Assembly (NCBI GenBank): GCA_002917775.1 | Contig: KZ627149.1 | Span: 804,377-868,376, forward strand | Length of the DNA: 64,000 nucleotides | Source: Glaciozyma antarctica PI12 | Lineage: Eukaryota; Basidiomycota; Microbotryomycetes; Kriegeriales; Camptobasidiaceae | Reading direction: 5' to 3' | Shown: piece after piece, positions 31,430 through 43,142 of the stretch | Numbering within the stretch: position 1 is the stretch's first letter | How the letters are laid out: every line of letters begins with the position of its first letter | Program-made: the position numbers and the translations under genes | The notes under the pieces: model-generated | Databases searched by the model: none | Told to the model about the DNA's origin: nothing | What the model saw: only the letters and a program-made list of their open reading frames with translations

Positions 31430-33020
31430 ATGCCACCACCACTCCCACCGTTCGTGTTCCCAACCCTCCCCGCAACATGGTTCATCGGCGAGTCCCTTCC
31501 TTCAAGCTCTCTTCCTCCGAGAGCTGACACTTCCACATAGGACACATGAGCCGAGCTCTGCGTGAAATGGAGCTCATGATTCGCTCCCAGCGCGTCGACC
31601 TCCTCATCGAAACGCGCGACGCGCGACTTCCTCTCACCTCGCTGAACCCGGCGTTCGAACACATTCTCAACTCGGCTGGCGAGGGGGCAGGAATTACGAA
31701 GCGGTTGATTGTGTACAACAAAGCGGATTTGGCGCAGGACTGCTTTCAAGAGGTGCGTGTGTGGTTCGAAGCTGGAGGAGGACGAAGAGCTGATGAGGTT
31801 CCTCTGGGTGGCAGCCTTTGCGGCAGGCGTTGCGGAAGCATGGGAAGCAGGATGTCATCTTTACGGATTCAAGCAGCGATGCGGATGTCAAGGTACTGCT
31901 GAAGACGGCCCTGCGTGAGCTTCACGCGTCTCTGCTCGTCGAACGCGTGCTGAAGCTTGTGCCCGACAGGAATGGCGAACAGGGAGCTCGAAAGCCCCGA
32001 GGATCGCATCTCCATGCTCGTAGCGGGCATGCCGAACGTCGGGAAGTCCTCTCTGCTCAATTCCCTCCGCCGCGTCGGCGTCAAAAAGGGTGCGTTCCTC
32101 CTCGTGCTGCTCCACATCGCAGCTGACGCTCGCTCGCAGGCAAAGCCGCCAGTACCTCCTCTATGCCAGGCCACACCCGCCGCCTCTCGACCGTCATCAA
32201 GATCTCCGAGATTCCTCCGACGTACATCTACGACACGCCAGGAATCATGGTTCCCTTTCTAGGGCGAGGGACGAAGGGGAAGGAGGCGGCGCTCAAGCTC
32301 GCGTTGACGGGCGGGATCAAGGAGAGTCTCTTTGAAGGGGATACGGTGTCGGAGTACCTTCTCTGGCGCTTACGGAGTCGGTGCCAGAGTGGTGAAGACG
32401 GGTATTCAGAAGGTACGTCCCGCTCCCCCTGCCTCCGCTGACTCGCTGACCCTCTCTCCCCAGCCGAACTCTTCAAATCACTCGCATTACCCCCCAATAC
32501 CCCTCTCGACCACCCGCATCTCTTCCTCGAAGCTCTCGCGCTCCGCCTCGCCGCCATGCGAAAAGGAGGAGAACCCGATACCGACTTTGCAGGCCGGTAC
32601 CTGATTCGCGCTTTCAGGGAAGGCAAGCTCGGTCGCTGGACGCTCGATGGCCTCGGTCGGGGTGGAGAAGCGGTGGATAGCGAGCTGGAGAACGCCGAGG
32701 GAGCAGTAGCGAAGCCGGACCCCCCGCCGAGCTACCTCAGCTCGTTCGTCCCTTCTGCGGCTGGAGAAGCCGAGCCCGAGTTCCGCTCGCAGGAGGTCGT
32801 AGATGCTCGAACGACGGAGGCAGTCGACCAGGTCATCGGGGACTATTTCGCCCAGGCGACGTCGATCGAGGCGGTATCGGGTCACCAGGCGAAGAAGCTT
32901 GCGAAAGCGGCGCAGGCGCAGGTGCGCGACGTGAAGCGGAAAGCGAGGGCGGTGGTACAAGTACAAGGGACTGGTATTGCTTCAGCTCGTCGGCGGAAAT
33001 ACAGGCGCAATGCGTCCTAA
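31430..33020 (+). CDS. MTG1: mitochondrial ribosome-assembly GTPase Mtg1
   Basis: Circularly permuted GTPase: the NKxD motif (RLIVYNKADL) comes before the P-loop (MLVAGMPNVGKSSLLNSLR), followed by STSSMPGHTRRL (G2) and YIYDTPGIM (G3), then GGIKESLFEGDTVSEYLLW. This G4-G1-G2-G3 order with the GHMSRALREMELMIRSQRVD start is Mtg1/YlqF. The protein is needed for assembly of the large mitochondrial ribosomal subunit at the inner membrane. Introns are short; one joins YSE|AELFKSLALPPN. A C-terminal extension rich in Ala/Lys/Arg (KKLAKAAQAQVRDVKRKARA) ends at 33020, only 36 bp before the convergent ISY1 stop. Confidence 0.92.
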
Positions 33021-33056
33021 ACCCCCCTCCATCCTCGTTTCTCCCTCTGCTCCTCC

Positions 33057-34236
33057 TCATGCTCCGTACTCGGCCAAGAGAGCCGCCTTCTGCTGTGCGA
33101 CAATGTACGCCTCCATCTCCTCCATCGACAACAGCGTCGGAGGCCTGAGATCCTCCGCCTTGAGCACGCTCATGAACCCGTTCCCCGTTCGCTCGGCCGC
33201 CCCGCTCGCCAGCTTGGCCTTCTTCGCTGCCGCCGTCGATGCTGCTGAGGCTTTGCGCTTTGAGCCGGGCGCAGCGGGCTCCTCGGGCGCTGAAGTAGGG
33301 GCTGAAGGGTCGAGAGAGATGTAGGATGGTGTAGGGAGGGGAGGAGGTTGGGGGATGTCGAGGCCGTGAGTTTCGCGGAGGTGGTCGAGGGCGTCTTCCC
33401 ACGCTGTGAAGGACTGTGTGAGTCGGTATTCGAGCGGAAAGCAGGGAGGAACGCACCTTCTGCCTCAGCTTCCTGCTCGAACTTGAGAAGGTCGCCATCC
33501 GCCTCGTCTAGGTCGCCGTAGTATCCAGGGCCAACGTTGTTGAACATGTCGTGCTTCTGAGTCTTGTACGACTCGAGCTCGGCGTTCTCAGCAGCTGCAG
33601 CAGGAAGATGTCAGCACTCTAGTCTGTTAAAAGCATCAGGGAGACTCACCGGCCGTCTGGAACAGCTCCTTGACACCTGGCAGCTCCCTCGCGCGTCCAA
33701 AGTACCTGCGCTCCGCCACCATCAGCTTCGCTACCACAGGACCTCCAGCGCAGTACGCACTTGTATCCTCGTGCACCAGGCACCTCCTTCCCATCCGCAT
33801 CCATCATCTTGCCCGCCGCGCGCTTGTAGTTGGCTCCTCCGTTGGCGATGATCTGGTTCTCCCAATGATGCTTCTCCCGCAACAGCTTGTTGATCTCGTC
33901 GTTCAAGTCCCGCACCTCATAGTCCGTCAACCCAACTGCACGACACGGCATCAGCACCGCTCAACGAAATACGCCCGTCCGCCCAACTCACAATCCTGGA
34001 TCTTGGACACCTTGCGACTGATATCCCGCAGGATCTCACCCCTCCACCGCTCGCACTGCCTAAGGTCCTTGCAGCTCGAGGCGACGCGCGGTCGGCGGTC
34101 GGTACGCCCTACGAGACCCAGTTCGGAGGCTTGCGCCTCGCGAAAACGGAAGAGCATCGACTGCGACTTCTCCTCATTTCGGGCCTGTGGAGGGGATTAG
34201 CGCGTGCGGTGGAGGTGGTCGGGCGGGGCGCACCAT
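33057..34236 (-). CDS. ISY1: pre-mRNA splicing factor Isy1
   Basis: Coding exon 1 is just the ATG (34236-34234). It is followed by GTGCGC and a 49-nt intron (34185-34233, CTAAT, CCACAG), and exon 2 starts ARNEEKSQSMLFRFREAQ, the exact family N-terminus. Later blocks are RDLNDEINKLLREKHHWE, VPGARGYKYFGRARELPGV and VGPGYYGDLDEADGDLL. The C-terminus, MEEMEAYIVAQQKAALLAEY, ends at 33057. Isy1 belongs to the Prp19-associated NTC complex and sits at the catalytic centre during branching. The length (about 270) is close to the human protein. Retaining the first intron shifts the frame, so splicing is needed to express this splicing factor. Confidence 0.94.
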
Positions 34237-34446
34237 GGTGACTTGACGTGTGTGGAGGGTGTTGAGAGGGGGACGGAGCGACGACGAGGACGACAGTGAG
34301 GAAGCGGAGGTTGGCGGAGGAGCGTCGATTTACTCAGGTGTCAGTGCGCGCTGTCTCTCTCTTTCTCTCTCTCTGAGGAAACAGTACAGCTGCATTAAAT
34401 GGAATCCAACTACATGCTATGTCAAGATCAAACGACAAACTCCGAC

Positions 34447-37148
34447 TCACTGCGATTCAAGAAGGAAGGGCGTAATCATCCCAGCACCTGCGAACCGCAC
34501 CTCATCAGTCCCACTCCGCAACAGCCAACGACGACGAAATACTCACCCTCCGGCAGCGGCCTATTGTTCCCCTCCAACGGCCTCCCCTCTCCTGTCCCAT
34601 CCGCCCCACCCTTGACGATCCCCGGCGCCTTCTTCCTCCTCCTCAGCCTCCCCTTCAACCTCCTCAACAACCCCGACTCCTGATCCTCCACCTCCCCCGC
34701 ATCCTCATTCACCACCTCCCCATTAAGCGTCTTGAACAAATCGACAGCGTTCGCGAGGTCCTGCAGCGCTCGAGTCGAGGAGGAGGAATGCCAGGCGGCT
34801 TTCGTTTGGCGGGAGAGGGTGTGCGCGGCGGAGAGAGTCGTGGCGAGGGTAGCGAGGGAGATAGGGAGGAAGGGAGGTTGGGGGAGTCGGATCGTGATGG
34901 AGGGACAGCCGGGGTCGAACGACGAGTGAGAGGCAAGCGAGGCTTCGTCCGAGAGGGGGTCGTAGGAATGGAGAGGAGGGAGGAGGTCGAGTCGGCAGCG
35001 GACCTTGGTCGAATGATCCTCGAAGGAACGGAAGAACTCGACGAGGATGGCGCATTGGAGTCCTCGGCCGGATTTCTCGCTCTGGAGGTCCCGAGGAGCT
35101 GCTTCGATGTGCGAATTGCCGTGCCTGCGAAAAGACGATCAGTATCTTGCCCAGTCCACGGGAGGAAGAGGACGCACCACATGAGATACGTCAACAACGT
35201 CTTCCACGACCCCGCCTCGACCGCGAAACTCGTGTACTCCTGACTATCCCCCTCCGGCCCTCCCATCCTCGACAACTGCGCCACGTCCGGAAACGCTCCC
35301 TGATGCTCCAACGGCGGATGCTGCGCCCTCCTCGCGACTGGAACAAAGCCAAACTTGACGTCCGAGAGGACCGTCTCATCCGCAATGGCGTTCGCGCTCG
35401 AGGTATCGACCAGTCCGCCCCACAAAGGCGAGGAACGTCGGTCTTCGAAAGAGGTGGTCGAAGGCGAGAGGGATATCGAAGATCGATTGGGGTCGAACGT
35501 CGCGGTCGAAGGCGTGAGGAGGCGTTCGTTGAAGGGTTCCGTCGTCGAGGCGGAGATCGAAACGCTGTCGATAGAGACGATGGACGCCGGTCTCCTCCTC
35601 GAGCCGTGCGTGAGCTCCCAGAGGTCGTGCACCATTCTCCCGCCTCCATTCGCTGCGCCTCCGTCCTGCTCGAAATCCCCTGGCAGAGGGTCGACCGCCG
35701 CAAACTGCTCGTCGAACGGGTCCTCGGTTTCGAGTGAGGCGCTGACGGGCGACGGGGAGCTGACGAGGATGGTACTCCCTGAGACGCTCTCCGTCGTGGT
35801 AGTGGTCGAGTAGGGTGGGCGAATGAGGGGGCGCGAGGAGGCGGCAGCTGCGCCGGCTGTAGAGTAGAAGGTCGATACGCCGGTTGCGGAGGATTGGGAG
35901 GCATAGGAAGAGTTGCGAGTCGATAACGGAGGTCGGAGAGAGAGGGAGATGACGGGAGAGGGGGTAGAGGAGGGGAAGAAGGGCGTTGGGCGGAGGTGGA
36001 GGCGAAGGGGATGCTGGGAACTTGCGAGAGAGTTCGTCCGGGGCCGAGGACGACGTTGCGGGAGTACTCTTCGACTCCTGGAGAGGCTTCAGGAGCGTAC
36101 TCGTAGGCTGGCGGAGGGTGGGCGATGTCGGGATGGACGTCGAGAGGGGCGGAAGAATGAGTGGGTCGTAGGGAGATGGGTCCGGGGGAGGAGACGGAGG
36201 GGGAGGAATGGTCGCCAATAACGGAATGAGAGACGCGCGCACTGGAGGTAGACGACTCGATTCTCGGTGGCGTCCTCCTTCGCCCGTCGCTCTCCGCCTC
36301 GTCCACCACGAATCCCGACCGACTGAGCCGCTCGAAAACCTCCGCGCTCGTCTCCCCGGACCCCCTCCTCTGCGCCGCCTCCTCCAGACTAAGCTGCATC
36401 ACGAGCTCCAGCTGCCTCCTCTCCTCGTCCGTCTCGTGTTGTCGTCCCTTCCCCTTGTCCCTCCGACTCTGCAGCAGCACTTGGCACAACGCTCGTTCCT
36501 CCGCTTCGCGCTCCTCCGCCATCCGCCTCGCACGAATATGATCCTGCTCCGCCGAGTACGACATCATGAGCGCCAATTGACGCTCCTCCTCCGCTCTCGC
36601 CGACGCTTTCTGCGCATTCGAAAGCTGCAACAAACGAACCAAAACGCAATCAGCTCCTCTCCTTCTCTCAGCACGAAAGAACGCACCTCCACCTCAGCCA
36701 TACTAGCCCTTATAGCCGCCTCCATCTCCGCCTCCCTCGCCTCCTTCTTCTCCACCGCGTGCGGGCCCGACCATCCTTGCCCTCTCGCCGGCCCCGCCCA
36801 CCCCTCCCCATTCACGCTCCCGGACTGCCTTCGTCCATCGGAGGTAGGAAGCGGAGAGGGAACGAGAGCCGAGGTCGATTGTGTCGGGCGGAGGTGGGAG
36901 CTGGGGTAGCCTGGGGAGAGGGAGCTGGAGCTGGTAGAGGGAGCGCGATCGTTCGTACCTTCCGAGTTGTGAGAGACGAATGGTGGTGCGCGCGGAGTCG
37001 AAGAAGGTTGTTGATAGAGCTGGGGCGTTGGCATGCTCCATTGCTGGTGCTGCATGGCGGAGATGGGTGGGTAGGGGCCTGAGGGCGGTGGAGAGGAGGG
37101 AGAAGGTGGGAGAGGAGGGTACGGAGATGGGTACTGTCGAGTACTCAT
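34447..37148 (-). CDS. protein with multiple ubiquitin-interacting motifs, Ser/Pro-rich
   Basis: Start MSTRQYPSPYPPLPPS at 37148. The N-terminal 110 residues are Pro/Ser-rich. Four UIM-like helices follow: EAEMEAAIRASMAEVE, EEERQLALMMSYSAEQD, EERALCQVLLQSRRDK and EERRQLELVMQLSLEEA; the first and fourth fit the E-x3-Ax3S UIM core best. A long Ser-rich region comes next. The C-terminal part has ETEDPFDEQFAAVDP, FVPVARRAQHPPLEHQGA, GSWKTLLTYLMW, LQCAILVEFFRSFEDHS and a basic end, stopping at 34447. The frame must change between about 35950 and 36030; I could not place an intron or an indel there. The layout suggests a ubiquitin-binding adaptor in endocytic sorting, but I do not recognise the C-terminal domain. 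Confidence 0.65.
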
Positions 37149-37877
37149 CGCTGCATCGGAGGAGGGAGGAGGCGGTGTTGTTTGCGCCAAGGGCTGACTA
37201 GTCGGAGGAGGAGCGAGTTCCCGTGCAAGGCGTCGAGGGTAGCGAATGTAAGAACTTCGGCGGTCGAGTTTGTTGCCAAGGGAGAGCGTCGGCACGGACG
37301 GGCGGTGCGGACGATGACGATGAGCTCGAGGTGCCAAAGGCGTAGGTCGCGCTACGGCTCAGAGTGGCGGAGGGGCGGAGGGGAAGGGTTTCGCTGTGGG
37401 TATGGAGGAGGGTCGGGTGGAGTGGGGGCGGAGGTACGAAGGGGGAGGGCGGATGGAGGAGCTGGCGGTGAGGGGTGGTGTGCTGGGCTGGCGGTAGGGC
37501 GCTAAGCGAAGGCGAGGAAGGCTTCCGCGAGTAGGCTGGAGAGGACGTGAGGAGTTAGCGGTTGTGGAAGGAGGGAAAGGGGAGCCTGTCGCTGGAGGTC
37601 GAGCGAACCGCACCTGGCGAGGTCGCTCGAGAGGTTGGCGTCTGGGACTCTCTTCCTTCAGGCTTCAAAGGCTAGAAGAGCAGCTATGAAGGAAGTACCG
37701 CCCTCGTCACTACTCCGCTGAGACCCAGGCTTGAGCGTGGCCTCCGCGGAGCGAAGTTGCGGCTGCTGCTGCACCTTCTCTAGATTTGGGGCGTCCTTTC
37801 GAGGTTTTTCGATGCACCAAACCCTCTCTGAACTCTGAGACTACATATTTACGAGGACTGAATTCCCTCTCCACGAG
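37149..37877. other. intergenic region, UIM protein 5' / oxygenase 3'
   Basis: About 730 bp between two minus-strand genes. An open frame continues upstream of the UIM-protein ATG without another ATG, so a further 5' exon is possible. Nothing else is recognised. Confidence 0.4.
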
Positions 37878-39337
37878 TCAATAGTGTCGTCCCAACACTC
37901 TCGCGCCAAACTCCCCAAACGTCTCCCCACTCTTGCTCACGACCTCCTCGTTGTTAGGCTGAAAAAACAAGCATCATCAGCACCACCACACTCCGCAACC
38001 CCCATAAGCGCGAACTCACCTGCAAAAACACCGCGAGCGTCTCCCTCGTCACCGTCCCGCTCTCCACCTCCTTCCACGCTGGATCCTCGTTCTTCTTCTC
38101 CTCGATAACTTTGCGCGCTTCGGGACCTAGAGTGTCGGCACTCGAGTTGACGAAATGGGGAGTTGCGGCGAGCGTATTGTCGGAGAGGAGTTCGAGCGTC
38201 TCGCCCGTTTGGAAAGCCATGCAGTTCTCGCTGGGGATCGAGGCGTTAGCGGTGGTATCACGAAACGACGGATTCGTTGAGGAGTTGCGAAGGAGGGGGT
38301 AACGGTGGGAGAGAGGGGGAGAGAAGGGACGCACGGAATTGATCCTTTGACTGTCAGGCCAGCGCGAGTCTTGATGTAGAGTCCCGTCGAAGTACTCGGA
38401 CTGGGGATGATGAGAGGGGCGAAAGGTTGTTGACTGGGAATGGGAGTAGGGTGGAAGAGGTAGATGGCGGGGCAGAGAGCCGTGAGGATCGAATGGTCGA
38501 TATGCGTTCCACACCTGCTCGAACGGCGTTAGCGAGGTCGTCGTGCGAAGGAGAAATGCGAACCAGGAGTCGTCAATCTTCTCTTCTGAGGAAGCGAGTG
38601 GAGAAGAAAGGTTCAGCAGCTGTCCCTCGGGCGCGAACTGTCCATCGTCGTCAGCTCACATCACACCGTCGCTGAGGAACGAACGCACATAATGAAGCAG
38701 CCGCGCCTTGCTCGCACTGGATCCCGCCATCAGCGCCTCAACCGTCTTCCCCCCCACCCAGCCCCTCTCCATCCCCCACAAACCCATCGCAAGCCCTCGC
38801 GACCAGCGCTCCAATCTCGACCATCATAGCACAGAGCTCTTGGAACGCTTCCTTGAACCCAGGGCAGTCCTCCTCGCTCGGCCAGATGTTTGAATCGTCG
38901 TCGTTGGGGTTGTTGTAGAACGATCCCTTGAGCGTATCCTTCTTGCCATTCATAATCTCCTTCCCACAACTGCGCACTCGAATCAGCTTCCCTCCAGCAA
39001 GCCGAGCCGAGACGCAAACGCACCTCCACCCGAAACTCCATTTCGAACTAGCATCGGCGTACTTCTCCCTCGTAGGTTCAGGGAGAGAGGCGAACGTGTT
39101 GGAGAGCAGGAGGAGCCGACGACGGAGAGCTGGAAAGGCGGGTGGGAGATCGGAGATGAGGAGGAGACCGAGGGCGGAAGGGGAGGAGGAGAAGGCGGAG
39201 GAGAGGAGGGGGGCGAGGGAGGAGGTGGGGGAGAGGAGGAGGGAGTAAGGGATCGTGATGGGTCCGTCGGCGACGCTGGAGGAGACGGTGCTGCTGTTTG
39301 GCTGCTGCTGCTGAGCGGATGCCGTTGTGGAGCTCAT
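37878..39337 (-). CDS. 2-oxoglutarate/Fe(II)-dependent oxygenase (IPNS-like)
   Basis: Start MSSTTASAQQQQPNSS at 39337. The N-terminal region has the DIOX_N pattern (ITIPYSLLLSP, LGLLLISDLPPAFPALRR, TFASLPEPTREKYADA, FGWSCGKEIMNGKKDTLKGS). The jelly-roll core has HIDHS (H-x-D iron ligands), CMAFQTGETLELLSDN, AATPHFV (distal His) and TRETLAVFLQP, where the Arg of the R-x-S/T pattern would bind 2-oxoglutarate. It ends FGARVLGRHY at 37878. The isopenicillin N synthase-like family contains many fungal enzymes of unknown substrate; no biosynthetic cluster surrounds it. Typical size (about 400). Confidence 0.82.
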
Positions 39338-40182
39338 CGAGGGCGGTTGCTCTGGCTTCCTGAGTGGTTACTAGTTAAGAAAGAACAGGACCGCGTGCTG
39401 AGCGCTCAGCTGGACAAGCGACAAAACAGTTCGGCCGAGTCGAGAGTGCCTCCGCTGTTGAAGCTGTCGAAGGAGGTGTCTCTCCGCGAGAAGGAAGGGC
39501 TGGCAGAGTCTCCTGGCGCTTTACCCGCTGCTCGTTTGTGCTGTGTGTACGTACGGGGAGACTGCTTCTTCCCTCTCGCGACCTGAGCCTCGACGCAAGA
39601 CGAACACGCGACGCTCGCGTGCCACTGCACGTTCCCCTCCCGCCAGACGCCGCGGCGAGCCGCCTGCTCCCCTTTCTCGATCTGGGATCGCATAGGCCTG
39701 CTCCTTCGACAAAGGGAGGAGACGATGTAACGAGGACTCGGCGCTGAGGAGCAGGCTACGCGACCAGCGGACTCTCCTCCTCCCTTTCTTCCGAGTCCTC
39801 CCCCAGAATTCACCCCCAACGAATCGAATTAAACCCCTGTCTCCTCCGAATGAGACCAGCCTTGCATGGAAACGCATGCACTCAGCTCTCCCAAGGAGCA
39901 AGACGTGCGCCCTTTCGTCGCCGATTTCGAGTGTCTGCCGCTGGGGGTGATTACCATTCCTACACAGCAAGAGCAAGAGAACGAACGGATTAAAATCAAG
40001 CTGAACCAGACGCGTTTTGACAGAACGCGCTCGAACGGGAAGCGGAGGGCCTTTCCTCATTTCACGCTCGCTTCAGAATCTCATCGACGTCGACTTCTGG
40101 ACCACCAAGGCGCCCTCCCTCTCCCTCTTACCATCACACCAGCTACCGGCTCTGCCTCCACCTCTCACGATCCCCCTCACTC
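39338..40182. other. intergenic region 5' of the 2OG oxygenase
   Basis: About 850 bp between the oxygenase start and the small minus-strand gene's stop. No gene is recognised on either strand. Confidence 0.4.
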
Positions 40183-40655
40183 TTAACACCCAAGCCATCT
40201 GACTCCGCGGAAGCCTCCAGGGGAGCGCAGCGCCGGGCAGATTTCGGCCTCGCACCTTCTTGCCTTCAGCCCGTCACCTCGAACGACACCAGCAACAGCC
40301 GCCTTGGACAGCATCGTATAGACCTCGGATCATCCAAAATGGAGAAGGGTAGCGTACTCACAGCCAGTGCGTTCTCGTCTCCCTGCACCTTCCTAGCACC
40401 CAAAATCACGAGCTGACCCTCCCGCACCTCCACAGACTCCTCTCCCTTCGTATTCGGCGGAACCTCCTCGCCCAATCTCGCCTCCTGCGCTCCCCAAACC
40501 CAGCAGCACCAACCCTCTCTCACCGCCACTCGCACCTCCATCACCGAAAAGGCGCGACCCCAACGCCCGGCCTCACCCCTCTTCTCCATCTCGACCGAAT
40601 TCGACTCGGAGCAAGTGCAGAGCACCATCGGGGAGCTGACGAGCAAGTCGCACAT
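40183..40655 (-). CDS. small hypothetical protein
   Basis: Two exons, 40655-40362 (98 codons, MCDLLVSSPMVLCTCSESN...) and 40302-40183 (40 codons with stop), join with both lengths divisible by three through a 59-nt GT-AG intron (donor GTGAGT). The product would be about 137 residues with WGRAFSVMEVRVAVREGWCC and ESVEVREGQLVILGARK. It has no family I recognise. The open frame extends upstream (ENVLVDGTPAA), so the true start may be earlier. Support comes from the clean exon phases and from the 116-bp head-to-head spacing to the CCCH gene, like other divergent pairs here. Confidence 0.45.
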
Positions 40656-40771
40656 CGCGGCGGGCGTTCCGTCGACCAGGACGTTCTCGCCTTCGCCGTT
40701 GCTCTGGGGAGAGGGAGGGTGGGACGCCGGACATTTTACGTTCGGGGAAGGTGGAGGGATGCAGAATCTCG

Positions 40772-43142
40772 ATGTCAGTAAGCAGGCTTTCAGTGATGGG
40801 AGTGGAGGGAGCGAGTGGAGGAGGTGGGAGGATCGGCGAATCCGCGGACAGCGGGTACGGCAGCACCGTCGGTGGCGGAGACTCCCTCGTCGTCGACAAC
40901 GCTCCTCAGGAGGCCGATAACACTCCTCGAGTCTCGGCCCTCGTCCCCACCGCTGCGCCATTCGTCTTCCACCCCAAAGCTCCGACCGGCGGGACGTTGC
41001 CTCCTTCCTCCTCCCTCCATCTCAACTTCAGCCACTCTCCCGCCCCCGTTCCGACCCACCTCCCACTTCCTACTCCACCCCTCTTCCCCTCCGGCAGCTC
41101 GAACGGATACACCACCCCGCCGAGTCCCTTAGGGCAGCCCTACACTCCTCCTTCGGCCCCTCACGTCGAGCTCCCTTCCGCCCCGGCTTCGAGGAGCGGA
41201 GGATGGACGTTCGACGGTCAAGGACACCTCGTCGCCGGACAGGGAGAAGCCAAGTACACGATCGCCGACGAGATCCTCCAGCTGCAGTCAACGCCGGTCG
41301 TCAAGGGAGGTCGGGACGTCGCCTTTGCCTTGAACGGGATCGACGAGCCGAGGCCACGGCAGGTTCAGCACCATCGCTCCTTCGACGGCTGGCACGGCTA
41401 TTCGCAGCAGTCGTACCCGCCCACGCCTCCCTCCTCGACGCCCTCCGACCATCGATCTCGCTCCTCCTCCCTCGCCTCCATCGGCTCCTACTTCTCCTCC
41501 CAGCCCCCCGCCGAGCGCTCTCCAACCGCCGCTCAACTCCAATCCTACTTCGGCCCGACCCCAAACGCCTCGATCGACGTTTCGGAAGCCTTCCTCCACC
41601 ACCCCCTCAGCGCCCTCCAAACCGACCCCGAAGACCTCCTCTACACCCTCGCGCGCCAGACCTTCGTCTCCCAATCCCTCTCCATCTCCTCGGCAGCCCC
41701 AGCGACGGCAGCTCAGCGCCTGGCGATGAACACCCATTTCGACCGCGCGATGCATTCGCCCAACCCGCTTGCGACGCTCTATGGCCTCAGTCCGGAGCAG
41801 GCGAATAGGCTCGCCGAGGAACCGGGAACGAGTGGAGTTAGCGAATGCGTGCTGAGGTTGGCCAAGTCGAGGGCGGCCATGTTTGCGGGAGGAGGAAGGG
41901 AGGGAGGACCGAGTCCTAACAATCGCAAGCTCGGATTGTACAAGGTGCGTTCGCCTTTCTCGTCTTCGTTGAGCTGGAGCTGACTTGTGCTCTTTCTGTG
42001 ATTCAGACGGAGCTTTGTAGGAGTTGGGAGGAGAAGGGGAGCTGCAGGTACGGCACGAGGTGCCAGTTCGCCCATGGCGCGCAGGAAGTTCGCTCGGTCG
42101 CGAGGCATCCCAAGGTCCGTCGTTCCGTCGTCGTTGTCGACGAAATCGAAGCTGACCTTTGCTCTCTCGCACGTAGTTCAAGTCGGAGGTTTGCAGGACG
42201 TTCTGGCTTCACGGTTCCTGCCCTTACGGAAGGAGGTGGGTTTGCGTCTTTTTCGTCAAGGTTGTGGCGCTAACGATGCGTGCGCGCAGATGCTGCTTCA
42301 TCCACACCACCGTCGCAGGCGGACTTCCTACTGGACTTCCCCCCGACTCGCTCACCCACGCCTTCTCGTCCATGTCGATGGAACCTGTCCCCGACACCCC
42401 TCCCCGCCAAATCTCCCGCCTCGCCCGCCTCTCCTCCCGCTCCTCGATGTCCCTCGTCCAGCCCGGCAGCTTCGGCCCAGCCCTCGCCACCTACCTAGGA
42501 CCCGGGTCGACCCCCTCGAGCTCGACGATCACGGCGTACTCGACCGCGTCGAACGAGCGCTTTAGGGGAGACGTGAACGACGGGCTCTTCAGCCAGGACC
42601 TCGGAGCGGGGATCAAGAGCGCGGGGAGGTTCACGCACAACCCCTCGGAAGTCCCAGCGACGTACCAGGATCCTCCTCAATCGCGCCTCCGTCGTCTCGC
42701 CGCCCAAGGACCTTCGCAGTCGACCTGCGGCGTCGAGCGATTCGACTCGTCGTACCCCTCCGAGCCCGCCTACGTCGCCACCAGCGCCCCGATCAGCCGT
42801 CATCAAAGCTCCCAGAGCAACGGCTCGAACGTCTCGTCCTCGACGGCGTCCTCGTACCCCGGCTTCTCCCCCTTCATCCCTCGCGTCGCCAGCACCAGCT
42901 CCGTCTCGTCGTATGGTGCTTACGAGAGTGCGTGCCCTCTTCAGCCGGCGAGCAGCGATTGGATCGGCGGGAGCTCGTCGTTCTCTGGTGGGACTGCGAG
43001 GAACGGAGCTCTCGACTGGTCGAGCCCGGAGGACGACGAGGGGAGCCCCGCGGGCGCGCTTCTCGAGCGGGACTTTGGAGGGCTGTCGTTATCTATCGAC
43101 CGCTCGTCCGAGATAACTCCTCGAGGACAGCGCGTCGCCTAG
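40772..43142 (+). CDS. tandem CCCH zinc-finger RNA-binding protein (TIS11/Zfs1-like)
   Basis: After a Ser/Pro-rich first exon (start [17 protein letters not shown] chosen as the first in-frame ATG) splicing joins [18 protein letters not shown], giving two fingers of the C-x8-C-x5-C-x3-H type: [20 protein letters not shown] with QFAH, and [20 protein letters not shown] with CFIH. The lead-in KTELC / KSEVC and 18-residue spacing are those of tristetraprolin/TIS11, Cth1-Cth2 and Zfs1. These bind AU-rich 3' UTR elements and speed mRNA decay, in yeasts for iron and mating genes. The C-terminal half is Ser-rich with possible phosphosites and ends at 43142. The zinc-finger call is firm; the target set is unknown. 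Confidence 0.88.
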
